Assembly (NCBI GenBank): GCA_040400005.1
Contig: JBBARC010000025.1
Coordinates: 1 to 43,900 of the forward strand
Origin: JBBARC01 sp040400005
GTDB taxonomy: Bacteria; Pseudomonadota; Alphaproteobacteria; Acetobacterales; Acetobacteraceae
Length of the DNA stretch: 43,900 nucleotides
Direction: 5' to 3'
Within the stretch, counting starts at the first letter, position 1; every line of letters starts with the position of its first letter. Positions 7,364 through 16,475 of the stretch are shown piece after piece. The translations under genes were made by a program, and so were the position numbers. The notes beneath the pieces are model-generated. The model was not told the origin of the DNA and did no database searches. It saw only the letters and a list, made by a program, of their open reading frames with translations.

Positions 7364-7930
7364 TTAATCGGCTGCATCGCCGGTATAAAACGCCGGGAAC
7401 ATTTTGCGGATAACCGGCCCGGTTTCATCGTAAGCCGCACAGGTATTCAGCAGCGGCGGCAAGCGCGGTGCCGATTTACCGTCGCCCGCGCGCTTACTCA
7501 TGCTACGCATAGAATACAGTGTTTGAATGGCAACCGTTGCAACCTGCTGTAGCAATTCACGCAAATGCGTGCAGCCCTCAACGCCGCCCACACGGGTCAG
7601 CGCTTCACGCACAAACCCCCCTTCTAGCGACAAACCCACCAGCCGGGAAAAATTCGGCGCCGCTTGCGGGCAGATCTCGTAAGGGGTGCTATCCATCGCC
7701 ACCTCACAGCCAACGATTTCGCGGCCGGCGGTCACCGTCATGCGCAGCCACATATCATGCAGCGCGGCACCGGCCGGGCGAATGTGCCCATCGGCCATCG
7801 GGATATCAATGGTTTTGGTATCCACCATGTGGGCTTCCACATCCACCATGCCATCGTTGCGCTGGTAACCACGCAGGGTGATATCGCGGTTGTGTAAGGC
7901 GGTGCGCGGGGCGGGATCGGGTAAGGGCAT
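7364..7930 (-). CDS. DUF2889 family protein
   Basis: The 188-residue product matches DUF2889: TALHNRDITLRGYQRNDGMVDVEAHMVDTK near the N-terminus, then HDMWLRMTVTAGREIVGCEVAMDSTPYEIC and GCTHLRELLQQVATVAIQTL. The function of the family is unknown; its members are cytosolic, 180-260 residues long. The ATG at 7930 (product start MPLPDPAPRT) is preferred over 7987, since the added N-terminus is not family-like. It is convergent with the RHH gene, and a 302-base gap without clear genes separates it from recX-like sequence at 8233; in that gap I see only GC-rich sequence and short shadow frames. Confidence 0.85.
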   Translation of the reverse strand: MPLPDPAPRTALHNRDITLRGYQRNDGMVDVEAHMVDTKTIDIPMADGHIRPAGAALHDMWLRMTVTAGREIVGCEVAMDSTPYEICPQAAPNFSRLVGLSLEGGFVREALTRVGGVEGCTHLRELLQQVATVAIQTLYSMRSMSKRAGDGKSAPRLPPLLNTCAAYDETGPVIRKMFPAFYTGDAAD

Positions 7931-8232
7931 GGCAAGAACCTGAAAAATGCTGCGATGCCACATAAACACCGCGGGCCGCGAAGGCAAAGGGCATCTGCCC
8001 TGCGCCTCGTGCTGCCCCGCAACGGCGCAAACGATTCATTCACACCACCAGCTTAAACCTGTTTTTGGGGCCGGCGGGTTCGGCCTCATTTGTCCTCCCC
8101 GGTTGCATGCGGGGCCTGCAGCATACCTTGCCGGCTTGCATGTTCACTCATGGGCGGCGTCGCATTCCCCCCACTTCTACCGCGACGCCGCCTGTTTTTT
8201 GCCAGGTCACCAGGGCCGGCGTTCAGGGCAAT

Positions 8233-8802
8233 CTACAATGCCGATCGCAGCGTGTTGATTAAAGCCTCCGCCTCATCCTGGCTCATGCGCAAGGCGCGGT
8301 GCGCAACGCTACCGCTAAAACCCGCACGCGCCAGGCTTGCCATCGCGCGGCGTAATTTATCCGCATCCATCGGCGTTACCGCAAACGGGCCAACCCGGCG
8401 CCGCCGCGCGTGAATAAGGGCCGCCGCCAATTCAGCCTCAGCATCGCGGCTTCCGGCCTGTTCAATTAACCCCGGCGGCACGCCTTTAGCCGCCAAATGC
8501 GCCGCCGTTGCCCGCTGCGATTTGCCCGCCCGGGTCAGGCTGCGCACCCGCGACTGGGCAAACGCCTGATCATCCACCGCACCGGTCGCCGCCAAAGAGC
8601 CCGCAATCCGCGCCGAGGCCTGCCGCGCCTCGGCGCAAATGGCACTCACCACATCGCCGTCGGTGCCCAGATTGCCAGCTTCCCGCGCCCAACGGTCAAT
8701 GCGCCGCAACAACACCGCACGCACCCCGGCCTCGGTGGCCGCATACCGGCTAAGATAATACAGCGCCGCATTGCGCAAAACCTGCTCGGTCGGGGCCGCC
8801 AC
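8233..8802 (-). CDS. recX: RecX-like regulatory protein
   Basis: About 189 residues with RecX features: ALYYLSRYAATEAGVRAVLLRRIDRWAR at the N-terminus, DDQAFAQSRVRSLTRAGKSQ in the middle and repeated three-helix units (AKGVPPGLIEQA; GFSGSVAHRALRM). RecX inhibits RecA filament growth. The GTG at 8802 is the first standard start codon, but the frame stays open upstream through Arg/Pro-rich codons typical of RecX N-termini (TPRAPRERRP) up to the hisN-like gene, with no ATG, GTG or TTG, so a CTG start or a start further back is possible. It lies downstream of the hisN-like gene and not beside recA. Confidence 0.8.
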   Translation of the reverse strand: MAAPTEQVLRNAALYYLSRYAATEAGVRAVLLRRIDRWAREAGNLGTDGDVVSAICAEARQASARIAGSLAATGAVDDQAFAQSRVRSLTRAGKSQRATAAHLAAKGVPPGLIEQAGSRDAEAELAAALIHARRRRVGPFAVTPMDADKLRRAMASLARAGFSGSVAHRALRMSQDEAEALINTLRSAL

Positions 8803-8876
8803 CGGCCGCCGTTCGCGTGGCGCGCGAGGAGTTTGGCCCGCACTTTTAAACCCCGCGCGCTTAAACCCCGGGTCTT

Positions 8877-9662
8877 TCAGTTGAGCGCTGCCACAGCTGC
8901 CGGCAGCAACGCGGCATCGCCCACCGCCAGCACCCGGCCATCACCGCCGCCATACAGCTTCTCGCCCTGCCAATCAGTGATCATGCCGCCCGCCCCTTCA
9001 ATCACCGGAATAAGCGCTGCCCAATCCCATATCTTTAAATCACACTCGGCGATCACATCGATCTGCCCCAATGCCAGCAGCCCATACGCATAAGCGTCAC
9101 CGCCCCAGCTGGTGCGCGCGCAACGGGCAGAAAGCTTATGCCAGGTCGGGATATGTTCGCCCAGCATTTCAGGCGAGGTGCACGAAAGCTCGGCCGCCGC
9201 CAATTCGGGGCAAGACCGGCACCCAGCCCGCCCACCAAACTTCCCGCTAAACCGCGTGCGCTCGCCACGCACCCCAACCCAGCGTTCACCCGTCACCGGC
9301 TGGTCAATAATCCCCAAAATCGGCTCGCCCTCATGCATCAGCGCAATTAGGGTGGCAAACACCGGCCGGCCAGTAATAAAGGCGCGCGTGCCATCGATCG
9401 GGTCTAGCACCCAGCGATACGGCGCATACGGCCGCACCAGCCCATCTTCCTCGCCGTGAATACCGTGATCGGGGAAATCAGCCATGATCGACGCGCGCAG
9501 CACATCCTCCGCCTCGCGGTCGGCAATGGTCACCGGGCTTTCGTCGGTTTTGCGCGCAGCCGTCACCCCGCTGCGAAAATAGCGCCGCAGCACCCCGCCC
9601 GAGGCATCGGCCGCGGCGTTGGCCGCCGCAACCATGCCGCTAGTGGCGAGCGCCCCAGCCAA
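8877..9662 (-). CDS. hisN: Inositol-monophosphatase family phosphatase, histidinol-phosphatase type
   Basis: 261 residues with all metal-binding motifs of the IMPase superfamily: GEEDG (about residue 70), DPIDGTRAF (about 84-92) and WDWAA followed by PVIEGAGG (about 210-223). The sequence RAFITGRPVFATLIALM and WGGDAYAYGLLALGQID resemble the HisN type that dephosphorylates histidinol phosphate in actinobacteria and alphaproteobacteria; inositol or sugar phosphate substrates remain possible. The proposed TTG start is two bases after the cytochrome stop; an ATG at 9635 is the alternative. Thus it probably is co-transcribed with the cytochrome gene upstream. Confidence 0.85.
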   Translation of the reverse strand: MAGALATSGMVAAANAAADASGGVLRRYFRSGVTAARKTDESPVTIADREAEDVLRASIMADFPDHGIHGEEDGLVRPYAPYRWVLDPIDGTRAFITGRPVFATLIALMHEGEPILGIIDQPVTGERWVGVRGERTRFSGKFGGRAGCRSCPELAAAELSCTSPEMLGEHIPTWHKLSARCARTSWGGDAYAYGLLALGQIDVIAECDLKIWDWAALIPVIEGAGGMITDWQGEKLYGGGDGRVLAVGDAALLPAAVAALN

Positions 9663-9664
9663 AG

Positions 9665-10213
9665 CTATTTTGCCGCGGCCGGCATAGGCATCGGGCTATG
9701 CGACAGGCTGCGCAGATACATGATCACCGATGCACGATCAGCATCGCTGGAAATACCGGCAAACCCCATTTTGGTGCCCGACGCATACTGGCTGGGTTTA
9801 TGCAGCCAGTTGTTCAGCTCATCGTAGGTCCAGGCGCCGCTATGCGCTTTCAACGCATCAGAATAGCTAAAATCAGCCGTGCTGGCGATCGCGCGGCCAA
9901 CCACACCATACAGATCGGGGCCCACCTTCTTGCCCGCACCTTCGGCGAAATTATGGCAAGCCGAGCATAGTTTTTTGGCCGTGCCACCGCCGGCGTCGGC
10001 ATCGGCGGTGATCAACATCGGGCCAATCGGCGGCAGCGGTTTCGGCGCTTCCTGCGCCGATGCACTGGGCGCCGCCGCGCCTGCAATTTTCAGCACGCTG
10101 GCTTCAAGCTCCTGGGGGGCGACGATTTTATCGGCCAAAACCCCCATAGCGCCAAAGGCAATGCCGGCAACCAGCAATGCCGAGAAAATCTTGTTGGACT
10201 CCAAATTGGCCAT
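9665..10213 (-). CDS. Membrane-anchored cytochrome c (c552/CycM type)
   Basis: A 182-residue c-type cytochrome. The uncleaved N-terminal helix (KIFSALLVAGIAFGAMGVLA) anchors it in the inner membrane, followed by an Ala/Pro-rich linker and a class I heme domain with CSACH (about residues 82-86), PDLYGVVGR and the axial Met in GTKMGFAG (about 148). This is the layout of CycM-type cytochromes which pass electrons from the bc1 complex to terminal oxidases in alphaproteobacteria. It ends two bases before the start of the hisN-like gene. It is divergent from kdsB with a 169-base gap. Confidence 0.92.
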   Translation of the reverse strand: MANLESNKIFSALLVAGIAFGAMGVLADKIVAPQELEASVLKIAGAAAPSASAQEAPKPLPPIGPMLITADADAGGGTAKKLCSACHNFAEGAGKKVGPDLYGVVGRAIASTADFSYSDALKAHSGAWTYDELNNWLHKPSQYASGTKMGFAGISSDADRASVIMYLRSLSHSPMPMPAAAK

Positions 10214-10382
10214 GCGACGCGTTACCCTCGGAACTAAACGGCGGAAACTGGTGCCCGGTTTGCGCGCACCCTGCCCGCCTGGCTATGCTGTGGCGCAACC
10301 TAATCAAGCGGCACCAAGCCGGCAACCCGTGCGCAGCGCTCACCCCCCAGAAACATGATCAGAACATGACCAGAAACATAAC

Positions 10383-11114
10383 ATGAACCCCATCATCATT
10401 ATCCCGGCCCGCCTGGCCGCCAGCCGCCTGCCCGGCAAACCACTGGCCCTCATCGGCGGCCGGCCGATGATTCTGCACGTGCTCGACCGCGCCCGCGAAG
10501 CCCGCGTCGGCCCCGTCGCCGTCGCCGCCGGTGACCCCGAAATTGTCGATGTGGTGCGCGCCGCCGGCGGCACCGCCGTGCTCACCGACCCCAATTTACC
10601 CTCAGGCTCCGACCGCGTGCACGCAGCCCTCGGCGTGCTCGACCCCGATCGCACCCACGATGTGATCATCAACCTGCAAGGCGACCTGCCTTCCCTGCCG
10701 CCTGAGTACATAAAAGCCGTGCTGGAACCCTTGCGCGACCAAACCATCGACATCGGCACACTGGTCGCCCCAATCAAAAGTCCCAGTGAAGCCGCCGCCG
10801 ACTCTGTGGTCAAAGCCGCCTGCGCCTTCGCCGATAACGCCCGCATCGCCCCCGTACCCTATTTTTCACGCACCGCCGTGCCTTGGGGCAGTGGCCCGCT
10901 ATGGCACCACATCGGTATCTACGCCTGGCGCCGCTTCGCCCTCACCCGCTTCGTCGCCATGCCGCCATCCCCGCTGGAACTGCGCGAAAAACTCGAACAA
11001 CTCCGCGCCCTCGAAGCCGGCATGCGCATCGCCGCCGCCCGCGTGCCCACAGCACCCTTCGGCGTGGATACCCCCGAAGATTTGGAAAACGCCCGTGCGG
11101 CGTACAGTAAGTAA
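10383..11114 (+). CDS. kdsB: 3-deoxy-manno-octulosonate cytidylyltransferase
   Basis: The 243-residue enzyme activates KDO with CTP to CMP-KDO for lipopolysaccharide inner-core synthesis. Signature parts are PARLAASRLPGKPLALIGGR at the N-terminus (nucleotide binding), INLQGDLPSLPPEYI (metal site), HHIGIYAWRRFALTRFV, LEQLRALEAGMRI and VDTPEDLE near the C-terminus. The length fits the family. Its codons strongly favour C in the third position, unlike pheA just downstream, which favours G and T. A long hairpin separates it from pheA. Confidence 0.95.
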   Translation: MNPIIIIPARLAASRLPGKPLALIGGRPMILHVLDRAREARVGPVAVAAGDPEIVDVVRAAGGTAVLTDPNLPSGSDRVHAALGVLDPDRTHDVIINLQGDLPSLPPEYIKAVLEPLRDQTIDIGTLVAPIKSPSEAAADSVVKAACAFADNARIAPVPYFSRTAVPWGSGPLWHHIGIYAWRRFALTRFVAMPPSPLELREKLEQLRALEAGMRIAAARVPTAPFGVDTPEDLENARAAYSK

Positions 11115-11228
11115 GGCTGGGGAGGCGAAGCCGCCCCCCCAGACCCCCGGCGTAATGTTGACGGAGTTCGCCCAATCTCCGTCAACCAATTGCCGGGGGT
11201 CTGGGGGGGCGGCTTCGCCCCACCAGCC
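11115..11228. repeat. Long nested inverted repeat between kdsB and pheA
   Basis: The arms 11115-11151 and 11192-11228 are 37 bases each and pair at 35 positions (start GGCTGG, containing GGCGAAGCCGCC and CAGACCCCCGGC). Inside lies a second stem, GTTGACGGAG with CTCCGTCAAC. As RNA it would be a very stable hairpin, probably ending or attenuating transcription between the two genes. A half copy is found at 33227-33262, so it is a dispersed repeat, not only a local terminator. Confidence 0.85.
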
Positions 11229-11267
11229 TTGTCTTATCCTTGACCTTATCTAGGACTTATCGTCACC

Positions 11268-12101
11268 ATGACCAACGCAATTGCTTTTCAAGGCCGCCTG
11301 GGTGCGTATTCGGATCTGGCGTGCCGCACGGCGTATCCGGGGCGGGCGACGTTGCCGTGTGAGAGTTTTGGCGATGCGATTGCGGCGTTGAAGGATGGGC
11401 GGGCCGATTTGGCGATGTTGCCGTGCGAAAATTCACTGGTTGGGCGGGTGCCGGATATTCATGCGTTGCTGCCGGGCAGTGGGTTGTCGATTGTTGGCGA
11501 GCATTTTCAGCGGGTCGAGCATTGTTTGCTGGCGCCGCGCGGGGCGAAACTGAGTGATGTGAAGAGGGTGCATTCGCATCCGGTGGCGTTGGGCCAGGTG
11601 CGTGGCATTATTGCAGAACTCGGGGCGGTTGCCGTTGTGCAGGCGGATACGGCTGGCAGTGCGGAACTGGTAGCGGGGTGGAATTCGCTGGCGGATGCGG
11701 CCGTGGCGTCTGCCCTTGCCGGCGAGATTTATGGTTTGGATGTGTTGCGCGCCAATGTGGAAGATGCCGCCCACAACACCACGCGGTTTTACGTGGCCGC
11801 ACGTGCGCCGATGGTGCCAGATGTGGCCTGCGATAATCTCATGACCAGTTTTATTTTTGATGTCCGCAACGTGCCGGCGGCTTTGTATAAGGCGCTAGGC
11901 GGGTTTGCCACCAACGGCGTGAACATGACCAAGCTGGAAAGTTATATGGTGGGCGGGCATTTTACCGCGACCGAATTTTTATGCGATGTTGAGGGCCACC
12001 CGGAACACCCGAATTTGCGGCTGGCGTTTGATGAGCTGGGGTTTTTCTCCCATCACGTACGCATTTTGGGGGTGTATCCCAAATCGCCCTTTCGGGCCTA
12101 A
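11268..12101 (+). CDS. pheA: Prephenate dehydratase
   Basis: 277 residues: an N-terminal prephenate dehydratase domain (IAFQGRLGAYSDLACRTAYP; LPCENSLVGRVPDIHALL; NTTRFYVAAR with the catalytic Thr-Arg-Phe) and a C-terminal ACT domain (about residues 190-270) with NGVNMTKLESYMVGG, the phenylalanine-sensing motif corresponding to ESRP. It converts prephenate to phenylpyruvate for phenylalanine synthesis and should be feedback-inhibited by phenylalanine. It lacks a chorismate mutase domain, as usual in alphaproteobacteria. Linkage to kdsB is a known arrangement in this class. Confidence 0.95.
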   Translation: MTNAIAFQGRLGAYSDLACRTAYPGRATLPCESFGDAIAALKDGRADLAMLPCENSLVGRVPDIHALLPGSGLSIVGEHFQRVEHCLLAPRGAKLSDVKRVHSHPVALGQVRGIIAELGAVAVVQADTAGSAELVAGWNSLADAAVASALAGEIYGLDVLRANVEDAAHNTTRFYVAARAPMVPDVACDNLMTSFIFDVRNVPAALYKALGGFATNGVNMTKLESYMVGGHFTATEFLCDVEGHPEHPNLRLAFDELGFFSHHVRILGVYPKSPFRA

Positions 12102-12137
12102 AAATTTGTGGTTACGGTTTTGGGGAAGTAGCGCCGC

Positions 12138-13763
12138 ATGATATCGCCCTACGATACCGATATGGCCCGCAACGGCGCTAATCATGTGGCGCTCAGCCCG
12201 TTAAGCTTTTTGCGCAAATCGGCGCAGGTTTATCCGGCCCTGCCGGCCATCCGTTATGGCGATCGGGTGATCAGTTGGGCGCAAACTTACGCACGCTGCC
12301 GGCGCTTTGCATCGGCCCTGGTGGCGGCTGGTATTGGCAAAAATGATACGGTGGCGGTGATGGCGCCCAACATTCCGGCAATGGTGGAAGCGCATTTTGC
12401 GGTGGCTATGGCCGGCGCGGTGTTAAACACCCTGAATATACGGCTGGATGCGGAAGCGATTGCCTTTCAGTTGGCACATGGCGATGCCCGTGCGGTGCTG
12501 GTCGATCGCGAATTTATCCCGGTTCTGCGCGCAGCCTTGGTGGGGATGCCCCGGCCGCCCTTGGTGATTGATATTGCTGATCCTTCTTACCAAACCGCGG
12601 ACCGGTTGGGGGCGATAGAATACGAGGATTTTTTGGCCAGCGGCGACCCTGATTTTGCCTGGGATTTGCCCGGTGATGAATGGAATGCGCTGGCGCTAAA
12701 TTATACGTCGGGCACCACCGGAAACCCCAAAGGCGTGGTGTTTCATCATCGCGGCGGATATTTGAACGCGGTGAACAATATCGTCAGCGCCGGCATGGCG
12801 TGGCACCCAGTGCATTTGCATGTGGTGCCATTGTTTCATTGCAATGGCTGGTGTTTTGTGTGGAGTGTCGCCGCTTTGTCCGGCACCAATGTGTGTTTGC
12901 GCCGCGTCGATCCTGCGGCGATCTTTGCCGCCATCACTCACCACGGCGTCACCCACATGGGCGGCGCGCCGATTGTCTACAACATGCTTATTCACGCACC
13001 AGAAGCGGCCAGCTTCGTGCCACCGGGGCGGGTGGTCGGCGTCACCGGCGGCGCCAGCCCACCGGCTGCCACCATAGAAGGCGCACAGCGGCTTGGCATA
13101 CATATTCAGCATATATACGGACTAACCGAAACTTACGGCCCGGCTGGCTGGTGCGCACCGCAGGGCGATTGGCAGCAGCTCGATCTGTTTGCCTATGCCA
13201 AAATGACCGCCCGCCAGGGTGTGGCAACCGTTTTGCAGGAAGACATGACCGTTCGCGACCCTGAAACACTGCTGCCGGTGCCCCATGACGGCGAAACCTT
13301 GGGGGAGATCATGTTTCGCGGCAATGCGGTGATGAAGGGGTATTTGAAAAACTCACCTGCCACCAATGATGCGTTTGCCGGTGGCTGGTTTCGCTCGGGT
13401 GATTTGGCGGTGGTCGATGCCGATGGCTATGTGCGTATTCTCGACCGATCAAAGGATATTATCATTTCCGGCGGTGAGAATATTTCGTCGTTAGAAGTCG
13501 AAGATGTGCTGTGCCGCCACGCAAGCGTGTTCGCGGTGGCGGTGGTCGCCTGCGCCGATGAAAAATGGGGCGAGGTGCCGTGCGCCTTTGTTGAAACCAA
13601 GCCCGGCTGCACGGTAAATGCGGATGAGCTACGCCAGTTTGGCCGGGCTCATCTGGCGGGGTTTAAGTTACCCAAAAAATATGTTTTTGGGCCAATACCG
13701 CGCACCTCCACTGGCAAAGTGCAAAAGTTCAAATTGCGCGCGATAGCGGGCCAACTAGACTGA
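12138..13763 (+). CDS. AMP-binding acyl-CoA synthetase
   Basis: 541 residues of an ANL-superfamily ligase which activates a carboxylic acid through an acyl-AMP to an acyl-CoA. Motifs: LNYTSGTTGNPKGVVFHHRG (P-loop, about 187-206), GLTETYGP, WFRSGDLAVVDADGYVRI, SKDIIISGGENISS and the catalytic Lys in STGKVQK near the C-terminus. The overall pattern is the FadD3/FadD13-like group usually annotated as medium/long-chain acyl-CoA synthetase; the true substrate cannot be read from sequence. The start at 12138 has GGGGAAG upstream; a second ATG at 12162 is possible. It follows pheA by 36 bases and may share its transcript. Confidence 0.92.
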   Translation: MISPYDTDMARNGANHVALSPLSFLRKSAQVYPALPAIRYGDRVISWAQTYARCRRFASALVAAGIGKNDTVAVMAPNIPAMVEAHFAVAMAGAVLNTLNIRLDAEAIAFQLAHGDARAVLVDREFIPVLRAALVGMPRPPLVIDIADPSYQTADRLGAIEYEDFLASGDPDFAWDLPGDEWNALALNYTSGTTGNPKGVVFHHRGGYLNAVNNIVSAGMAWHPVHLHVVPLFHCNGWCFVWSVAALSGTNVCLRRVDPAAIFAAITHHGVTHMGGAPIVYNMLIHAPEAASFVPPGRVVGVTGGASPPAATIEGAQRLGIHIQHIYGLTETYGPAGWCAPQGDWQQLDLFAYAKMTARQGVATVLQEDMTVRDPETLLPVPHDGETLGEIMFRGNAVMKGYLKNSPATNDAFAGGWFRSGDLAVVDADGYVRILDRSKDIIISGGENISSLEVEDVLCRHASVFAVAVVACADEKWGEVPCAFVETKPGCTVNADELRQFGRAHLAGFKLPKKYVFGPIPRTSTGKVQKFKLRAIAGQLD

Positions 13764-13784
13764 ACCGCTATCCACCCGCCTAAC

Positions 13785-15689
13785 TTACTTGTTAAACACA
13801 ATGTCGGTTGTGTTGCTGATGCGCCCACCAACGGTCACGGCAATGGTGTGTTTACCGCTGCCGGAAAAACTTTTGGGCAGATTGATCTGAAAATAATCAA
13901 TTCCTGGCGTCGCCCCAGTATTGCCCATCGTCGCCACGGGCACACTAGTACCATCTATAATGGCCGTCGCCGTTTTATTGCCGGCACTGCCACGGCCAGT
14001 GCCCAGAACGCTAAGCTGCAGCCTATCGCCTTTACCCCACGCCGGCACCCCGGCACTTATCGCGGTTTTCGTGGTAATGCCGATATGCGTTAGGCTCACC
14101 GTGCCGGATGCGCCATAGACCAGACCTGCATAAAACAAATGTGGGTAGCTCGATAAAATCGTCAGGTGAGCGGTGGTCGTACCAGCGCTGCCACTGATGG
14201 TCACCTTGGCAAAACCTGTCGCCAGCGATTTCGGCAAGCGGCACAGAATAACACTGGGCGACACGTAGAATAGCCAGGCATTGCCAACTGTGCCGGCGCT
14301 ATCGGTAATGCTAACACTGGTGCCGGCAAGCGTTGTTGGCCAGTTGGTGCTGGCGGCTGTGGCCGTGGCCGTTGCAAAACTTGCCCCAAAAAGCGAGCCT
14401 ATTTCAATCAGCGCGCCCGGCGCCTGCGGCCCGCGTTCGCCCGATGCACTGGATGTAAACACCGCCGTTGGCTGCACGGTGCCACCACCAATATCCGCCG
14501 CCTGGGCATGGCTATAACTGCTGCCATCCAAAAAATTATAGGCGGCAGCACCACTCACAAACAACCCAACAGCACCCAGCCCCACCGATGTGTGCGTGGT
14601 AACCGTCGCCGGGCTGCGGTTAAAATCAAACACATCGTTTTGTTTAGAAGGATAATTACTAAACACCCCGCCATTGGCATCGGTCGCATCAAACCACGGC
14701 CCCAGCGTGTAATCGGGAATGCCGTTAGAATTGATGTAAACATCATTTGCAGTGTAACGCACATTTTGAATGTTGGCGGCAATTTCGCTGGTGCTGCCGC
14801 CGCTATAGTTGGTGCCGCTAGGAAACCCGGTCGGCCAGGTGGTTTGCGCACCATGGGTGGGATCATAGCCGGTAATCACGTGCCCCACGCTGGTATTGTT
14901 AACCGTACGCCACGATGCCAGGCGCGCATCGCTGCTGCTGCCGGCAAACACGGTGGCGCTACTGGGAACGCTAATACCGCGCGCCGCAATCGGCGTGCCG
15001 GCATAAGCACCTGCCAAAATATACGGAAAAGCCGGCGTGCCATCGGCATTGATGGTAACGTGGTAGGCATAAATACCATTGGGGAAATCGGGCGTCACCT
15101 CAAATCGGCCGTTGTACTGATTAAGATCGCCCTGCCCGCTGATATATTCAAAATCTTCAACATAACGCCCCAACGGGTATAGCGTGCTCACCGCCGGGCC
15201 ATACACACTGGCGCTCAACGTGGCACTCACCCCGCTATGGTTGATCAAAGACCAGCTCGGCAGCGATGTGCGGGTGGTGATGCGACGCAGGCTAAACCCC
15301 GACACCAGCCGCTTAACCGGCGATGCGGCACTGCTGGCAACGCTAAAGCCATACGGCCCATAAATCGGAAACCCATCAATCGCCCAACCTAGAATAGGCG
15401 AATGGTGCCACGGTGCCGCCGCCTCGGCGTACATCGTGCCAATGCGGGTGCTGCGCGCAATGGTGATGTTATCGCCGAGTTCGTGGCGCAAGCAGCCGGG
15501 GCTGGCGTGGTGGTGGTAATCCCCGGTGCCGGGCTGGTGGCCAAAGCAGCTATCCAATGTTTGCAGCTCGCCGTAACCGGCATTGCGCAGCCAGAGTCCA
15601 TCGCCTTGGGGCCCCATAAGTTTATCATGCGCAAACGCGCTACCGCCAAGCAGCAGCGTTATAAGCGTAATGCGGCGGGCGATGGCCAT
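13785..15689 (-). CDS. Exported YHYH-domain protein with TIGR03437-like C-terminal domain
   Basis: A 634-residue secreted protein. It has a signal peptide (MAIARRITLITLLLGGSAFA), an N-terminal YHYH domain with TGDYHHHASPGCL and HSPILGWAIDGFPIYGPYG, a long middle, and from about residue 420 a domain with the pattern of the Solibacter C-terminal family TIGR03437: APGALIEIGSLFGASF, LPTTL-like WPTTLAGTSVSITD, YVSPSVILCRLP, HLFYAG and a Gly-rich end. YHYH proteins are extracellular, of unknown role, sometimes linked to metal or oxidation chemistry. The ATG at 15689 has AAAGGAG seven bases upstream, so the longer frame to 15716 is rejected. It stands alone between the acyl-CoA synthetase and the TPM operon. 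Confidence 0.85.
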   Translation of the reverse strand: MAIARRITLITLLLGGSAFAHDKLMGPQGDGLWLRNAGYGELQTLDSCFGHQPGTGDYHHHASPGCLRHELGDNITIARSTRIGTMYAEAAAPWHHSPILGWAIDGFPIYGPYGFSVASSAASPVKRLVSGFSLRRITTRTSLPSWSLINHSGVSATLSASVYGPAVSTLYPLGRYVEDFEYISGQGDLNQYNGRFEVTPDFPNGIYAYHVTINADGTPAFPYILAGAYAGTPIAARGISVPSSATVFAGSSSDARLASWRTVNNTSVGHVITGYDPTHGAQTTWPTGFPSGTNYSGGSTSEIAANIQNVRYTANDVYINSNGIPDYTLGPWFDATDANGGVFSNYPSKQNDVFDFNRSPATVTTHTSVGLGAVGLFVSGAAAYNFLDGSSYSHAQAADIGGGTVQPTAVFTSSASGERGPQAPGALIEIGSLFGASFATATATAASTNWPTTLAGTSVSITDSAGTVGNAWLFYVSPSVILCRLPKSLATGFAKVTISGSAGTTTAHLTILSSYPHLFYAGLVYGASGTVSLTHIGITTKTAISAGVPAWGKGDRLQLSVLGTGRGSAGNKTATAIIDGTSVPVATMGNTGATPGIDYFQINLPKSFSGSGKHTIAVTVGGRISNTTDIVFNK

Positions 15690-15856
15690 GGAAAAACTCC
15701 TTTTGTCGGCGGGCATGGCACGGCTTAGCCGCCGATGATGGATGAAATATGGAGGGCCGCAGGCCTATCACTCGTGCGCCCTCACCGCCCGCCAAGACCG
15801 GCCTCGCCCGCCACCCATTTTATTTTCGTCGTGATCTGCCGCGCCGCCGCGCCGGT

Positions 15857-16465
15857 TTATATCTGCACGATCCGGTTCGCCAGTTCGTTACGTTTCAGCG
15901 CGCCAGGCGGAAAGTGCTCAGCCAGCACCGCACCACACCGCCCAATCGCACCGACAAACCCATCGCCCGGACGGCCATCTTTGATGGCGCCCACCAAAAC
16001 CGCAACCGCATCATCCCACACGCCGCCCGCCACGCACGCGTGAATGCCAGAATCAGCAATAACCTCCACATACCGCTCGGCAACCGATGCAAAAATCAGC
16101 ACCCCCGTGCGGTGTTCGGTGGCATCAATCCCTTGCGCAAAAAACTGCCGCATAGCCTGGCCGTGGGCGCGATCGTGGCGGTAGCGCCGCGGCACCGCGC
16201 GCATGCACAATGGCGGCCACGATAACGCCAGCGCCACCGCCAAAAACACCAGAATTTGTGCAAGATACATCGTTGCTGCCGGCAGCGCACTTACGGCCAG
16301 CAACACCAGCGGCACCAGCAAGGCAGCACCGGCAGCCCACACCAGCGCAAAAAGCCGGTAGTCGCCGCACTCATGCGCGATCACACAAAAAATCTCGCCC
16401 GATGTCGCGGCCTCAGCCGCGGCAATAGCGGCCTCGATACGGATTTTATCGTGCGCGCTGATCAT
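15857..16465 (-). CDS. TPM-domain membrane protein
   Basis: 202 residues: ISAHDKIRIEAAIAAAEAAT and SGEIFCVIAHECGDYR at the N-terminus form the start of a TPM domain, interrupted by two membrane helices (LVWAAGAALLVPLVLLAVSA; AQILVFLAVALALSW), then HRTGVLIFASVAERYVEVIA and a helical end, the second half of the fold. This split TPM architecture is common beside a YgcG-like partner. The ATG at 16465 starts ten bases after the stop of the first TPM gene, giving an operon lemA-TPM-TPM. Function is unknown; TPM proteins are linked to membrane or photosystem protein quality control in other lineages. Confidence 0.85.
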   Translation of the reverse strand: MISAHDKIRIEAAIAAAEAATSGEIFCVIAHECGDYRLFALVWAAGAALLVPLVLLAVSALPAATMYLAQILVFLAVALALSWPPLCMRAVPRRYRHDRAHGQAMRQFFAQGIDATEHRTGVLIFASVAERYVEVIADSGIHACVAGGVWDDAVAVLVGAIKDGRPGDGFVGAIGRCGAVLAEHFPPGALKRNELANRIVQI

Positions 16466-16475
16466 GTGTGGTGCC

